From assembly GCA_008692225.1 (NCBI GenBank), contig VICG01000006.1, positions 222,001-286,000 of the forward strand: 64,000 bases of DNA. The letters run 5' to 3'. Positions 41,736 to 54,455 of this stretch are shown here, piece after piece. Position 1 is the first letter of the stretch. Each line of letters starts with the position of its first letter. The notes beneath the pieces were generated by a model. That model saw only the letters and a list, made by a program, of their open reading frames with translations, was not told where the DNA came from and ran no database searches. The DNA is from Monilinia fructicola (Eukaryota > Ascomycota > Leotiomycetes > Helotiales > Sclerotiniaceae). Position numbers and translations under genes: made by a program.

Positions 41736-44700
41736 ACGACAGAGAGTGGTTAGGGGATGATGGCATAATGAGGGATTAATGAGAGGAAATGGAGTGAGAA
41801 GTGAGAAAAGAAAGCGAAGGCATTCCTGAAGCTATATAGGAATTAGTTTGGGAAATGAAAGGGGATGGGTGTGGGGATGACATTTGCATGAATTTGTACT
41901 CGATGAACTCGCTTACTTTAATTATTTATACCATTGCCTGTGGGCATCTCAATATATCAAAGCAGTATGTAATTAAATATCATTTCCTTCCTTCATCATA
42001 AAGAGAGCTCATCTCAGGGTAGATTCTTACAACAGTATCTTCCTCATTGATAAGCCCCATGATTTAATTCTAGGCATTGATTATTTCGTACTTTACGATT
42101 TTGGGAAACATTTAACATTTGTTGCACGGGTTCTCCCATATACGGAATCTCATTGAGAGATTGAAGGTTAGGTTATGGTATGATGTGATATGATCGAGGT
42201 GAAATAGATCTTCATTTGTTGGATAGGTGATGTATAGGATATATATACTTGAGTACATGTTTACCAGGCTGATCATCCTGATTACATCGTAGAAGCGTTC
42301 TCTTAAAAGCTAGCTAGATACATACTGCAAATTGTCGCTTATTCTATCCCTAGACCCTATGCTGCTGTGCATCATCTCTAAAAGTGAGACATATGTATCA
42401 TGTCCATCTATCTTCTCGCTTACCATCTTGTAATCTCGTCTACATGGACTAGTTGATACCCGTCTCATGATCTTCGGAGGAACGCTATCTCCATATCGAG
42501 ACTTCACTCTTCCGCTGTCTCATTCGCTCCTTCGTTGACTCTTCCATAAGATGATGCCCTCAATCGGAAGACCGTTGGCGGGTCTTCTCCGGTGGAAGAT
42601 AGGTCGCAAAGTCGGAAGAACTACGCTAAATACGGCAGCTCTGATCTGGGCCTCCAACCATACTACTGCATCTGCTTCTGTCCGCGTTGAACTCATCAGA
42701 TGTCTTCAATGGGCGGGATACTCGTGCACTCGCATGTTATGTCCACTGGTGGTCTGTAGGCGAGATTGCGGTTTGGTAGTGAAGGCGAATTATGCAATAA
42801 TACATACGTACATACATACATACATACACGTCTCAAAGGGTAGCGAGTGCAATGACGTAACTTGAGCCCTAAGTATGACACATAGTGTACTTACAGTGCC
42901 CCTGTCAAAAAAATGCCACTTCGTTGGAGTTTTTGAACCTTTGTCATTTTGAACTGCCATGTGATTGGGATTGGTAGCGCTGATACCGAAATGCTCGTGA
43001 TATGTTGATGCATTTCGCAACCACACCGGCATTTCATCTTGTGGTCATAGGGGAGCGCTGGAAGATGGAAACTAAAATTAGAGCAATCATCCAGGCTTGT
43101 TTAAGGTTGGAAAGGAGAATGATTCCAATCCTCATCCGACGGAGAAACATCCGGCGATGAGGAGGAGACCGTGAACTTGACCGCTGCGATTGCAATTGGC
43201 GGAGCGGACAAGATTAATGAAGCGTTAGCATTCGATTTCAACTATAGCAGTTATCGACGGTGCTTATAGTTACAAGATAGTAGTACCTTGCCATAGGATA
43301 CCAGATCAGCAGAAGATCTGAAGTGCTCCCCCAATCCAAAATGCAACCTGCACTCTCAGTATCAGCTAAACTTCCAACCAAATCGTGTATCATATAAATG
43401 TATGGAGAGATCCATATTCGGAGCTCTGACAAAAACTAGTAAAGTTTATCTTGGGTTCTCTGTCTCGGAGCTTCGACTTACCAGGACAAACGAGATCATG
43501 TGGTCCTCTATCCCAAGCCCACGGCAACGAGGTGACGAGAGAAAATATGTAGAAAAATAGCTATAGAGGTGTCCTACATGGAGATGAGCGCAACTCTGAT
43601 GAAATATTGCGCTCGATCATCTACGGCGTGAGCTCTCATATCCGCTTCTCGCAAAGACACATAGAGAGAAGTTTGTTTATACGATGTGTGAATGCGGATA
43701 AAAACCACGTCATCTTCGGCAGGATGTATGATAAATTGCTCGAGTGGTATTTGCGAGGAGATGCTCTTTTGATGGATATGAAATAATATGAATTTTTGTC
43801 CCTTGCTGGGACACCCATTCATCGTCCCATATCCTAGAAATTATCTGGTAGTCCTATCTGTTTGACGGGGCTAATGGCTTTGCTTGTGTTTTCTTCAAAA
43901 CAGGATGCAGGAAGATCCTACTGTCCACATCTTTTCCAGCTCGGTGGCATGGAAAACATAGATGGAGCTTTTTCTTGTTGAGCAGGTACGAGTTGAATCG
44001 GCGCGCTTGATTGGCAAGAAGTTGCGAATCAATTTACCACAATTTACATCGCTTGAATCGCTTGAATTGCCAGTCGCAGAATCCAGAGACAGCGCCATGT
44101 TTTGAGTAAATAAACAGTCTTCGCGTGAGAATGAGAGATAACAAGGCATTACTCTTATTTTTCAAGACTCGACCACCAACTCGAGAGTTTGGCAATAACT
44201 AGAACCGGTGCTGTGTAGCTCACAGCCACCAAGCGACAGGTCAACGGATGAACGAATGACCGTATAGTTACCATGGACGCAGAAAACTTTCGCGTTGCGC
44301 AGTCTCCAAAAATATTGAAGTGGTCAAGTGGCCTCTAACTTTATCACCTTTTCAGTCTCCTAGAGCCAGTATTGCCTTGTCGAGAAGATGATGGCCACAT
44401 GTATGGTTGACTATTGATATGAGAGTCCGCTCTGCTTATACTAAAAGTAATCACTCATAAATTTCAACAATTCCAGATTGTAGCAGGAATATGCCATCTC
44501 ACCATTGAGCTTTCTAATGAAAAAGTTCTCGTTGCCGCCAAGACAGTCACAACCCCAGGTCGACACTATCTAGTCTTTTGTCTCCTGAGGTACCCCAACC
44601 TGCATAGAGGGAGGTGAGACGACTGGAATAGACACAATCAAGACTCATTTCATATACTCGGACTTTTTTGCCCTGAAAAAAGGGCCCGCCAGTGTTTTTC

Positions 44701-46030
44701 AGTGATCTTGTGCTACGGACTAATATAGTCGCTGGTTCGAAGGTCGAGTATCTAAACATTAAGCCAATTCCTCGAAGTACCTGAGGAATACGGAGCAATA
44801 TATCTTGGTAGTGTGGACATGTCTCGGTGGTGAGTAGCACTCCCGAAGCGGCACCGCAGACTCTGGAAACTGAACCATGTTTCGGGAGGTACCATTACTT
44901 TTTCGCTGCTTTTTGTGATCAATACCCCGGTCTGCAAGTGCGAGAAAATACACTCGAGATGACATATTCCTTTGTGAATGTCAGTTGTAGTTTGAATGAG
45001 AACGCACTGCAAGCTCCATATCTGAATTTTGAACATTGTTTTGCGAAGTGAATCTCATATCTGGGTTTTGTTGAGGGCGTGATATTCCTAGGGAAATATC
45101 CTTTTCATAACCTGCCGTCATGACCAGGCTGATCGAATTTGGATATACCTCCTCTAATACTCAGAGTATCTATTATTTGATACATAGGTTCACCGTCGAC
45201 TGTATGATTCCGGCCTATATGCGTCCTTCTACTTCAGATCACGGTCTTCGATTCGAGTAATTTACTGGCGGTTAAGAGGCCGATCGGTCTGACTGACTTC
45301 CATACTGATGAAGAAAGATAGTTAAAGCAAGACTCCTCACGTTAAGGATATCCTCAATCATATTTGCCCAAGCTCTGTACAAGTCACCTCGCAATCCACC
45401 GCAATAGCTATTCTTCCAAACATTCATACTGTTTGGGATTGCTTACTGAGTCGATGGCACCTGGTATCATCAGCCATCATGGCTTAACGGCCAGAACAAA
45501 TACGACAGCTGGTCTGCAATTGAACTTCTTACATATGGGAAATAATTCAAGTACTAGGCTCGAGTTGATCCACTGCCGCAACTTCACATCCTGGCCATAA
45601 CAAGCTTTCAATATTCGGCTCAATGCAGACTGCTTTCATCAACGGTTGGCTTCCTACCCCTGCCCCGCGTTTCATCTTGAGCTCGGCGAAATGATTTCAC
45701 ATGTTTGATTAACGCAGCGCAGCGCCGCAGCTGCACCTTTTCAATATAACTTCCTGCAAGTGTCGTTATCCCAGCCTTATAATTTCAAGCATCGCATCAC
45801 AGGCACTTGAGATCCGAAATTGCATGTCCAATTGCTCTTCCTGAAACCGTGGCGTGATTGTTAACCTGAGAATCGCTTGTCACAAGAAGGATTGTTCCTT
45901 CCCTCTCCTTTTTGCTCTTCATTCTTGCTAATTGACGAATGAATATCTATCAAACCATTTTGAAATTTGCATACCTGCTATTTGACTTTTTCCTTGACCG
46001 AAGCTTCATTTCTTCAGAGCAAGTTCTTGT
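41736..46030. other. Gene-poor region downstream of the TRPY gene
   Basis: 4.3 kb with no gene I can support. Possible decayed coding fragments on the minus strand at 43574-43822 and 43895-44149, and overlapping frames on both strands at 44547-45051, read like protein in places but have no recognisable domain, consistent splice sites or continuity. A CATA microsatellite lies near 42800-42830. Confidence 0.45.
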
Positions 46031-46730
46031 GACCTAATCATTGGTGCATCTGGAATCTCTGGATGGGAGATCACTCGAGACTCGAGAGTGTCTCGAATAT
46101 CCATCAGAGACAACATTTGATGGCGCAATCGCGATATCTAATCAGGGACTCAAGATTCCCGATTTATCACTGCCCGAAAATGGTCTGTCGTGGCTTGGAA
46201 GTCACTCCGAAATTGATCTAGTGAGGACCTAAATATTGCTTTAGAGAAATTTGGTTCAATTGAAGGGATCGAGAAAAATTGCTCACGTCTATCATACTGG
46301 TCAGATATTCCCATGATATTTCTGACAGTTTTATACAAGTCTTTGACATGTAGTCATCTCGGCGCCCTGGAGATAGATATCTCACTCTTCGACACAGCCA
46401 TAAAGCAAGTCACTAGAGCCTGCCCTAAACTTGAATCTTTCTCTCTTTAAACAGGAGCCAAAGCATATGGATTTGAAATCTTTGGTCAGCTAGTACTACC
46501 ATGGAGTACCCCCCACAAAGTAAGTGAACATCGTCTCCCCGAACCTTGAGGGTCAAATTTGTTCTACTATCCACAAATGAGCCATCTAGCGGCTGTAGCT
46601 CCATGTCAATGACGGAAGTTCTGTGATATTCGTCCTTATATTATTAGAGGCTTCACGCCAAGAAGTGATTGAATTGGATTTGCCCAGGCACTGGGTCTTT
46701 CCCTATCTCTTTATCAAGATCTTGGGGGCG
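46030..46730 (+). pseudogene. Relic resembling an F-box/leucine-rich gene
   Basis: Two plus-strand frames, 46041-46228 and 46214-46451, join smoothly if one base is missing at the CTAGTGAGG near 46220. The joined peptide contains ACPKLESFSL and SHLGALEID, typical of fungal leucine-rich F-box families. Beyond a stop at about 46451 a further protein-like stretch (ASRQEVIELDLPRHW, near 46647-46693) lies in another frame. No F-box itself is seen. Assignment is tentative; it could also be one gene broken by base errors. Confidence 0.35.
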
Positions 46731-47670
46731 AAAGAAGTGAAGTGATTTTCCCTCGTATCAGCAATGATAGGAATTTTTTGCATCCAGTGGAGTGTCTCTA
46801 AGAATTAGCTCGAGTGGATCTGTTCACGAAAAGCACTGCTCACAAAAAAGGACGGAAGCCATCCCAAATGCTGAATACAGTAGAAAAAATAATGAAATTT
46901 CCATGCGATTGACTTTCCCTTCGTCACGAAGAAACAGGAGATGGTATCAAAGCCTGCACAAAGCATCGTGGATTTTGATATCGAGGAGTGCCTAGTAAGG
47001 AGAGAGCGAGTGAAGATCAGGAGATACATGTCAACTATGGCACTCCTCAAAATCACCAATCAACATTTTGAAAACGCAAACATGTTTCAACAGATGAAAA
47101 TAGCTCGCTCCACTCTTGATCTCCATGTCTAGAGGACCAAGTGGCCTGGTGTCGAAAATGCACCCTGAGCCTCATGCAACTAACATCGGCAACTAACCTT
47201 GAACACTTGAAGGTTATTAAATCTACAGCTGTGACTGCGTGGAAGAGCTGGAACCATCAAGCTTGACTTGCGATTGTTAACAGAATATAGGGAATTTTGC
47301 ATCCATGACAGCATTGGAACTGATTCTCATGACATTTTCGCAGTGAGTGGCAAACTCTCGTCCTGGTGTTCGGGAGGATACTTTTTATTTCATCGGTAGC
47401 TTATCATGTCAAATATAACTACCATGACTCTTGGAAACTACCCAGGTCCAAGGGATCACCACTAAACAAATAACACTCGCATTCAAGAGCCTTATCACAA
47501 GAAATAGAAGCTGCAATGCAAAGCTTTGGTGATATATACAATTTTTTTTTTCATTATTCAAGGCTATATACATGAAACATAATATTTACAATTTTCATCA
47601 AAGTGTAGGGTACGTCATGACATTCCGAAGAAGACCTGTGAAGATCAGGCATCGGGAAAATAATGTATAT

Positions 47671-49404
47671 CTATCCCAAGAGAGCGCTGTAAGGAGCAAT
47701 TCCGGGATAGTATGATGCGGGATGAGTGGGGATGGGAATGCTTTTTGTGATTCCCAAGCCTGCGGTGATCTCTCCCGGCATGGTGGTGTATGCATATGAG
47801 CTAGACGATGAGTTAGAGCCATTCTTGATAACCGAGGTAGGGAAAAAGAAGACAAGGAAAACTTACGCAGTGGGAACAGAGGTAACAGTTCCAGTCGAAG
47901 TATAGGTAGTATACGTGGAACCAGAATTGAGGCAGGGACCACTTCCATAAGCGTTTTGACACTTGTATAACACTTTGCTTCCCACGTCGGTCCAGATATA
48001 GAAACTGGAGATCGTAATGTCTTTGCAAGGAACGCCGGCAGGACATAGCAATTGGATAGGAGCTCTAGCTGCACCATTTGCACAAGTACCATGCCAATGA
48101 GAGAATGTAATATCACTATATGAGACTCCGGTGCCTGCAACAACTGATTGACCTGACCAGGCCGTATCGATGTCAAGGGTATAGGCATTGCTATGGCCCA
48201 TGAAGTTGTTAAATGTTGCCTTGGATAATGAACCGGACCCGCCGTTGGACTTGATTAACATCATCTGGTTGCAATTTTGGGAGTAGACATGGTTATAGTA
48301 GACGTTGGAGATTGCTTGGGTAAGTATTAGTCAATGAATGAATCCAAAGAGGGCAATGAAGCTTACCAGTATCGGCACCGAGACTACCGATGGCTGATCC
48401 TCCGGACCAGTTGCAGTAGATGTTCTCGACCAAGATGTAACTGGCAGGGCTCTGTAGATGATTAGAGATGTACAGGTAGTTGGTATAATTAGATGTCATA
48501 CCTTGACAGTTACACATTCATCTTTGTTGGTGACTTCAATATCATGAGCCCAAATGTTGGTACCCCAGATATCAACACCATCTAAACCACCCTCATTGCC
48601 ACCACGAATGACTAAATTGTATACTTCTCCATCTGTGCATGTATCTAATGTAAGATGGAAAGCAGGAGCTAGTAGAGGGTATTAGCGAGATACAATCAAA
48701 CGATGCTATTCAGGGAGATACCTACAGTCAACCAAGACAATGTCGTGTATGGAAAAGCTAGTAACTTGATAAAGACGCAATATTCTTGGACCATATGTGC
48801 CCGCTAAAGATATCATTAGCATCTAAGCTCAAAATGCTTTTCGATAATGAAAAACTCACCCGAGTGGAAGACATAGCCATAACCCTGGATCGCACCCTTA
48901 GAGTTACCGCTGTAAAATTCGAAATCTGTTGTGTGCTCAACGAAAATCATGTTCCCTCCAGCAGTCCTAGTAAACTAAATGTCAGTCATTGTCGTGGCGA
49001 ATTAATGAACAATATGATAGCATACCCAGTTCGATATATTGTGCCTTCTAAGTTGATAGAGACACCAGTTCCTCCCGTGAGGGTGACCCAAGTCCCAAGT
49101 CCATAACTGCCCGAAGGAATATAGACTTGCCAATAGTTAGCAATAGCACATATCCAATGAACACAAATCAAGCTATCTTACCTTCACCTCCACTTTTGCA
49201 TGCTGTCCAAGCTGCCGAAATAGCTGCACCATTGTCGGTTGTAGCTGAAGCGACACCACCATAGTTGAGAATGTTACAGACTTTCTTCGCAGCTTTAGAA
49301 GCTGTAGATGTGGTAGGACCAACTGTGCCAGATAATTGTGCTGATACAAGGGCTGGCAAAGCCAATAAAGAGCCCGTAACTAGTGAAAGTACAGTAGACT
49401 TCAT
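47671..49404 (-). CDS. Secreted rhamnogalacturonan hydrolase (glycoside hydrolase family 28)
   Basis: Endo-acting pectinase cleaving the rhamnogalacturonan I backbone, secreted by plant-degrading fungi. Eight exons: 49404-49182, 49125-49026, 48966-48860, 48803-48726, 48668-48502, 48451-48367, 48314-47867, 47800-47671; 1338 nt, 445 aa, no frame correction needed. A signal peptide of about 22 residues ([10 protein letters not shown]) precedes QLSGTVGP. Landmarks: [55 protein letters not shown], where the GHG histidine motif of polygalacturonases is absent as in rhamnogalacturonases; [12 protein letters not shown]-terminal [20 protein letters not shown]. It closely follows the Aspergillus RhgA pattern from end to end and has about the same length. 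The seven short introns all have GT..AG ends. Confidence 0.95.
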
Positions 49405-50563
49405 ATTGAAAGGGTCGGAGGTGGGAGGAGGGAGATTGTAATGTATTGGGAAGCTTGACGAGCCATACTAACTGGCGGCATGACATCTTTTATATACTTC
49501 AACATGATGGCACCAAAGTACTGCTCACCGTTTTCGGTATATTTGATACCGTACATGGAACGACTTTCGTCGACCTCGTGTTTTGTGGCTGAAGGTGGGA
49601 TAGGTCTCAAAACATTTTTTCACGGCGCGCTTATTACCTCTCTTCCCACCAATCATTATTATAAAACAAATGAAAATATACTTATCCATAATCTTTATGG
49701 CTCCTCATAATATTTTTATCAGTTCAAATGGGAACCGCAATGTGGGGACGTAGTGGGTACTTTCGCCGTTAAGAGGTACTAATGACCTAACTGCCGATGC
49801 GACCTACGGGAAATTAATTCCGTCAAGGTTCCACTTCTGCTCAAATCCTTTCGGAGATGAAACTTTGTTTTCAAAGGGTTGAAAACGGAAAGAGGAGAAA
49901 GTATGGATTGTCATAGAGTATTGCGAGAAAGGAAATTTGGACCGTCGATCTGTCATCTGAGTGTGATTGTAGGTGGATAAACTAGATAATAATTCCGTCT
50001 ATTGATATAAGCCAAACAGTCCTTCAAATGAACTTCAAATCTGGGGAAAATCTGGGGTAATGCCAAGCCGAGAAAATGATAAAATCAAAGTGATAAAATA
50101 ACATGATGATATAATGATATAATGATATAGATTTCCGGCCACTTGCAGGTTGCATTTTGTATGAACTCATCACACCGTAACACAAAGGTAATTTGTTAGT
50201 CAATCACAAACTGTGGATAGACGATTGATTACACGGGCCTACATGCATCGACGCCATATCGACATGTTGTATTTCTAACCGAGCAAGCCCCTTCATCTCG
50301 GCGTTCTACCAAACATCACGAAAAGCAAATTCCACTATATTCATTGAATTCAAACTTGCCGTTGAGCCATCACCGAGAAGAATTGTGTGTATGGGCAATA
50401 AAGATCGACATAAATGATCTATTCAAATAACCTTAAATAACAAGGCTAGTGTTTCAAAACAACTTGAACTGACACAATCAATATAATTCCCCCATTGTCG
50501 GTCCATATCACGGTTCACGACTGAGGCAAGAGAATACTCTGTATCTATCGCCCTCGAACCTTT
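49405..50563. other. Intergenic region upstream of the GH28 gene
   Basis: 1.16 kb with no gene recognised; presumably the GH28 promoter and the 3' region of the gene at 50564-52263. I see no distinctive motif. Confidence 0.5.
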
Positions 50564-52263
50564 TTAATCGTCAATGGCAAACTGTTTCCCTTTCGCTCTT
50601 GCCAGATTGGGTTCTCGCATTCGGATGAGACGGCGCCAAGATGACTTTTGCTGGGGCACAAAGCCTCCATTCTCTTTCTCTACCTCTGTACCTGATTCTG
50701 AAACTTGTTGTTATGATAACGTCTCCTTTGTTCAAGGTATAGGGGCTCAACTGGGAGTCATCGATTATGTGTAACTTTGAGTTGAATTTTGTTTCCGGCG
50801 CTGCCCGAACACTTTCGAGTGTTCCTTTACATGACTCGACGATGGTTGATAGCACATTGCTCAATCCTGCCATGCATCCATAAAAACTCCGCCACATGAT
50901 GATTAGCACCAATCAAAGGCTGTATAATCATATTCAAGTTTTCGGTTATTGCTTTGGAACGAGACTTTAAATAGCTTTCGAAAACCTTAGTCTATGCTAC
51001 TTTCCGATGGTATTCTTGTATCAATATATCTGCAGTTTCCTCGGTAAAGCCTCTATTCATTCATCCGTATGGTATAGTGAATATGGTAAATGAGGTTTCG
51101 ACTTACCAAATGATGCTACTTTTCGCGACGTCGTATTCTCACCAAAAGCTGAACCTTCTTGTAAATTGAAATTGCATACGCCGAATGCAAGGACTCCCCT
51201 CACAACTTTGAAGCTCTTCAAATAAACCTTCAATTGATAAGTCAAGCTTTCGCTTGATTACAATCCCGCCTGGAACATTTCATACGCTGTGAATTTTGAC
51301 TAATAGCTCATCAGGTTGCAATGTTGGATCTCCGTTACATGGGAAGCCCCAGAAATCGGACACTCCAGATACTGGGGCCATGGAACTGGTTAGTGCGAGT
51401 TCAATGTATTGGAGCATTGTTTGCAAGAATTCCAGCGAGTTGGCAAGTTGGTCGTCGTCGACACTATCTCTACCTAGCCTAGATCGGGTGGTATCTAAGT
51501 CGTGATTTCCCAAATCGGGGCAGTTGGTGGTAATGATGTTTCAATGGTGTCGAAATTTTTGGACTCAAGGACATTGGAATCCAATGGTGCACTCCGTATT
51601 TCTTTGGGAACTGTTGTCCCAGTGGATGAAACCGATGAATCGATAAGGCTTTCGTTGTTATGCTTTGTTCACCATAAGATTGATGTCCATTAACACAACG
51701 GTTCTCGCTTTCAATCGAATCTCGGTTTTCAGAAGGTTCTGCGATTTCTTTATTGTTAGACTTCCGAGAACGATCTTCAAGCAATTCATTTCCAATTGTT
51801 GGCTCCAAGACAGGTCTTTTATTTCCATCTGATTGGTCATCGCCCGCGAAGGAACACTTGCTCTCACAACTTTGACATGGTTTATATGCTTCACCGAATT
51901 TCTCTTGCAGACAGTCTCTACAGCATCGTTAGCATATTTTACCTCAAGAAGGCTACATTGCGTTACTCCGGTCTGAGATCACCTCCAGAGTTGAAACACT
52001 TTGGCAACGATTTAGAGCGCTGAATTCTCGACAACGTTGATGCCCTCGCAATTTGCTCTGCCATGAGTTTCGCGGTTGCATTCAGATAAGTCAACAAGTC
52101 AGCAATGCTTAGTTTGACTGGACTTGAGCTGTTAAAAAATGACAGCTCGTTGTTGATCGAATTTGTGTCAACATCAATGGAATCATGAAAAGAGCCTGAT
52201 TCTTGGTTACCAGTTTCGTGAGAACACAGCCCAGAAGATTTATTTCGATTTGATGTTTCTCCA
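50564..52263 (-). CDS. Uncharacterised spliced protein gene with frame errors and an in-frame TAG; 5' end unresolved
   Basis: I do not recognise the family. Coding sense appears only when short frames are joined through three phase-correct introns: 51965-51918, 51285-51228 (gtatga..gaag) and 51106-51051 (gtaagt..gag). The predicted protein is hydrophilic, rich in Ser, Asp and Asn, with a cysteine cluster (KPCQSCESKC) near 51875, a helical stretch SLEFLQTMLQYIELAL near 51440, and a basic C-terminus SSWRRLIRMREPNLARAKGK. Frame breaks at homopolymers: missing base at 51660/51661, missing base at 51517-51520, extra base near 50870, extra base at 50701-50703. A TAG at 50992-50994 interrupts an otherwise open frame, so this may be a pseudogene or carry a base error. 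The first exon, possibly near 52360, could not be fixed. Confidence 0.45.
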
Positions 52264-52479
52264 CTGAACAGTCAGTCTATACTGCAACAAGATTAAATTG
52301 ATTTTTGATCTTCAAGACCTAATCGACACAAGTTTTTCAACCGATGTTCATTATTTCCATGATATTATCTCATATGTAGATGATAGACTTTAGGTGTTAA
52401 AGCCTACGTAACTAAAGAGCGTGCCACTGAACAAGACACAATTTTTGGATTGATGGGCATTTGCCTTGCAGTGATCTAC

Positions 52480-53460
52480 TCATATGCCAACCTGAAAGTT
52501 CTTGGTACCCTAATGGAATGGATCCCGATATCAGGCCCTTTAAAGGCAAAGGATACAGATCAGAAAATGCGTGGATAAATGACAGAGATCACAAATGCTA
52601 CACGTTCACAGTAACCCATTTGGCGACAAAAGGTTAGGTCATTGATTCTAGCCAAGAACTAGGATCTGAAGAACGGAAGAATGCTCGAAGAAAGTATCCC
52701 GAATCTCTATTGCCTGAGCAATTGAACTTCAAGGATACCATTTATACCATGAATTATACACCTGCGAAAGGAGAAATTTTTTGGTTTTTTTACTTGAGGA
52801 TGTAGGCATTTTTGGTAAAGAAAGAAAAATGATCGGAAAAGCTATAAAAATCGAGAAATTAATTGCAATGTAAAGAAGGGGGGAGTTGACCTTGGAGAAT
52901 TGAAACCTAAAGAGTTTAGCCGCCACAGTCCGACCCTTGGGACAAAACTACGCGACGCATCTCCAAATGAGAGATGTAAGTTGCGAGTATTCAATCGAGG
53001 CATTCTCTAAAAGAGCGGCATTGAGTGGGACTGCGATAGTCTACAGGTCGAGCAGATCATCCCTGATGTCCAAAAACATCGGAGAATTTATATCGAAGCT
53101 TTAATTTCCAGCCATTGCTGGTTCCATCGACTCCAGAAAATGGTTCGCGCTTTAGCTCAAGGGAAGATGAAGTCTCAAAGGGACCTCAAAACATGGAAGG
53201 AGACACTGTATCTCCTAGACCTGCAAGATCCCCTGTTACCTCAGTCGCCAATTTGGAATCACATTGTAAAGCTATGGTTCTTAAACGAAAATATGTGCTG
53301 GAGAAAAACACAATGAAGACGCTGAAGATGAAGTCAATTATGATGACTGCAATGATTGCGATAACGATAACTCCTTTCGTGTGGAGACTTTAAGAAGCCA
53401 TTCTCGAAAGAAGCGAAGGGTCAAGGAGGATATCGTTCTAGTAAGATGACGATACATAAT
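52480..53460 (+). pseudogene. Degenerate coding tract, family unknown
   Basis: Protein-like plus-strand segments lie end to end but in different frames and with stops between them: 52500-52630 (YPNGMDPDIRPFKGKGY), 52650-52800 (SEERKNARRKYPESLLPEQ), 52860-52970, and 53112-53450, the last continuing into an acidic stretch (EKHNEDAEDEVNYDD) ending at a possible GTAAGA donor near 53440. I cannot tell whether this is a decayed gene or an active one with errors. Confidence 0.3.
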
Positions 53461-53645
53461 GACGGCCATATCTGAAGTATTTGGGTTCGTGGCTTCGCTG
53501 AATTGTACTCAATGAGCCTCGGATTACGCTCGAGAGTTTTCCATCCCATAATCTCAAACCCGTATCACACTTGTGTTATGGGTTGGTAGTTAATTTCGTG
53601 CAAAGACATACCTCGAAGCATTGGATGGCGTAATGATCAGTATTA

Positions 53646-54236
53646 TTGTTTGACAGGTGGCTTTTGAAGATCTGGAGAGATAACAAGGCATTGGATTGGT
53701 GTGAAAGGTTTGGTTTTAGACATAAAAGAGAAAAGTCGATCCCGTTAGGGGGTTACTCTTTTGTGCAACAATTCGTTCTCTTAATGATATCGTGTTGGTG
53801 TTCAGTCCAGTATTGTATACCTATGTATACGCGACTCAATGGGAAGATCATTGCCTCGATTCCCCAGGTAGATTGGACCACCAGTGAACGATGTTCCAGG
53901 TTGATTTTGTGTGACCATACGCTTGGCTTGAGGTTCACCTGCATGCAGGTGTTTGAATGGCCTATACTTATATTCAACCGTATTGGATGCGAAGAGGATC
54001 TATCTTTCGGTGCCTTTAGCATGACCTTAGGGAGTCAGTTCGCGATAGACAGCTTGGAAAATAAAAACATACAGAGTGACACCTACCTAGTAGCACTTCG
54101 ATCTTGCATTGGTACATACCCCTATCTACGAAATGTGTTGAATGAAGTTGTGTGTTGTGTCTCAGCCTCGGTCAGTTTAATTCTGCCAATCGAAATTGCC
54201 ATTTTGGTCACCGCCTCAAGGTCAATCTTGATCTAA
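53646..54236 (+). CDS. Hypothetical protein, possibly the downstream part of the preceding tract
   Basis: A 196-codon open frame, unusually long for this AT-rich stretch, without recognisable domain. It has two hydrophobic segments (FVQQFVLLMISCW and the C-terminal SLILPIEIAILVTA). A TTTGACAG acceptor lies just before the first conserved-looking residues (WLLKIWRDNKALDW), so it may be a 3' exon rather than a separate gene. Function unknown; it may not be expressed. Confidence 0.3.
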   Translation: MFDRWLLKIWRDNKALDWCERFGFRHKREKSIPLGGYSFVQQFVLLMISCWCSVQYCIPMYTRLNGKIIASIPQVDWTTSERCSRLILCDHTLGLRFTCMQVFEWPILIFNRIGCEEDLSFGAFSMTLGSQFAIDSLENKNIQSDTYLVALRSCIGTYPYLRNVLNEVVCCVSASVSLILPIEIAILVTASRSILI

Positions 54237-54455
54237 TTGAATGAACTTGATTTTGACTTGCTACCTCCAGCTAGCTAGGTTTATGAATTTCATTGAATAT
54301 TCAGTTTCGTACAGCAAAAAACCGGTTTCATTTGAACTGCCAATTTTTCACAAAGCAGGGTAAAATTGGGTATTCAATTGAGGGAACTGGAATAAGTGTA
54401 TACCGCCAGTGTATGATGGAGTAAATGTGCTGTGTTGGGTTAAAATTACTACATA

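Noticed and set aside
42551..42865. 104-codon plus-strand frame
   Set aside because: Somewhat GC-richer than its surroundings but without domain signal, and its end runs into a CATA microsatellite.
43574..44149. Possible two-exon minus-strand gene
   Set aside because: Peptides look partly protein-like, but there is no domain and no clear donor and acceptor pair joining them.
44547..45051. Overlapping 94-97 codon frames on both strands
   Set aside because: Neither strand has a domain or a splice model, and overlapping frames cannot both be real.
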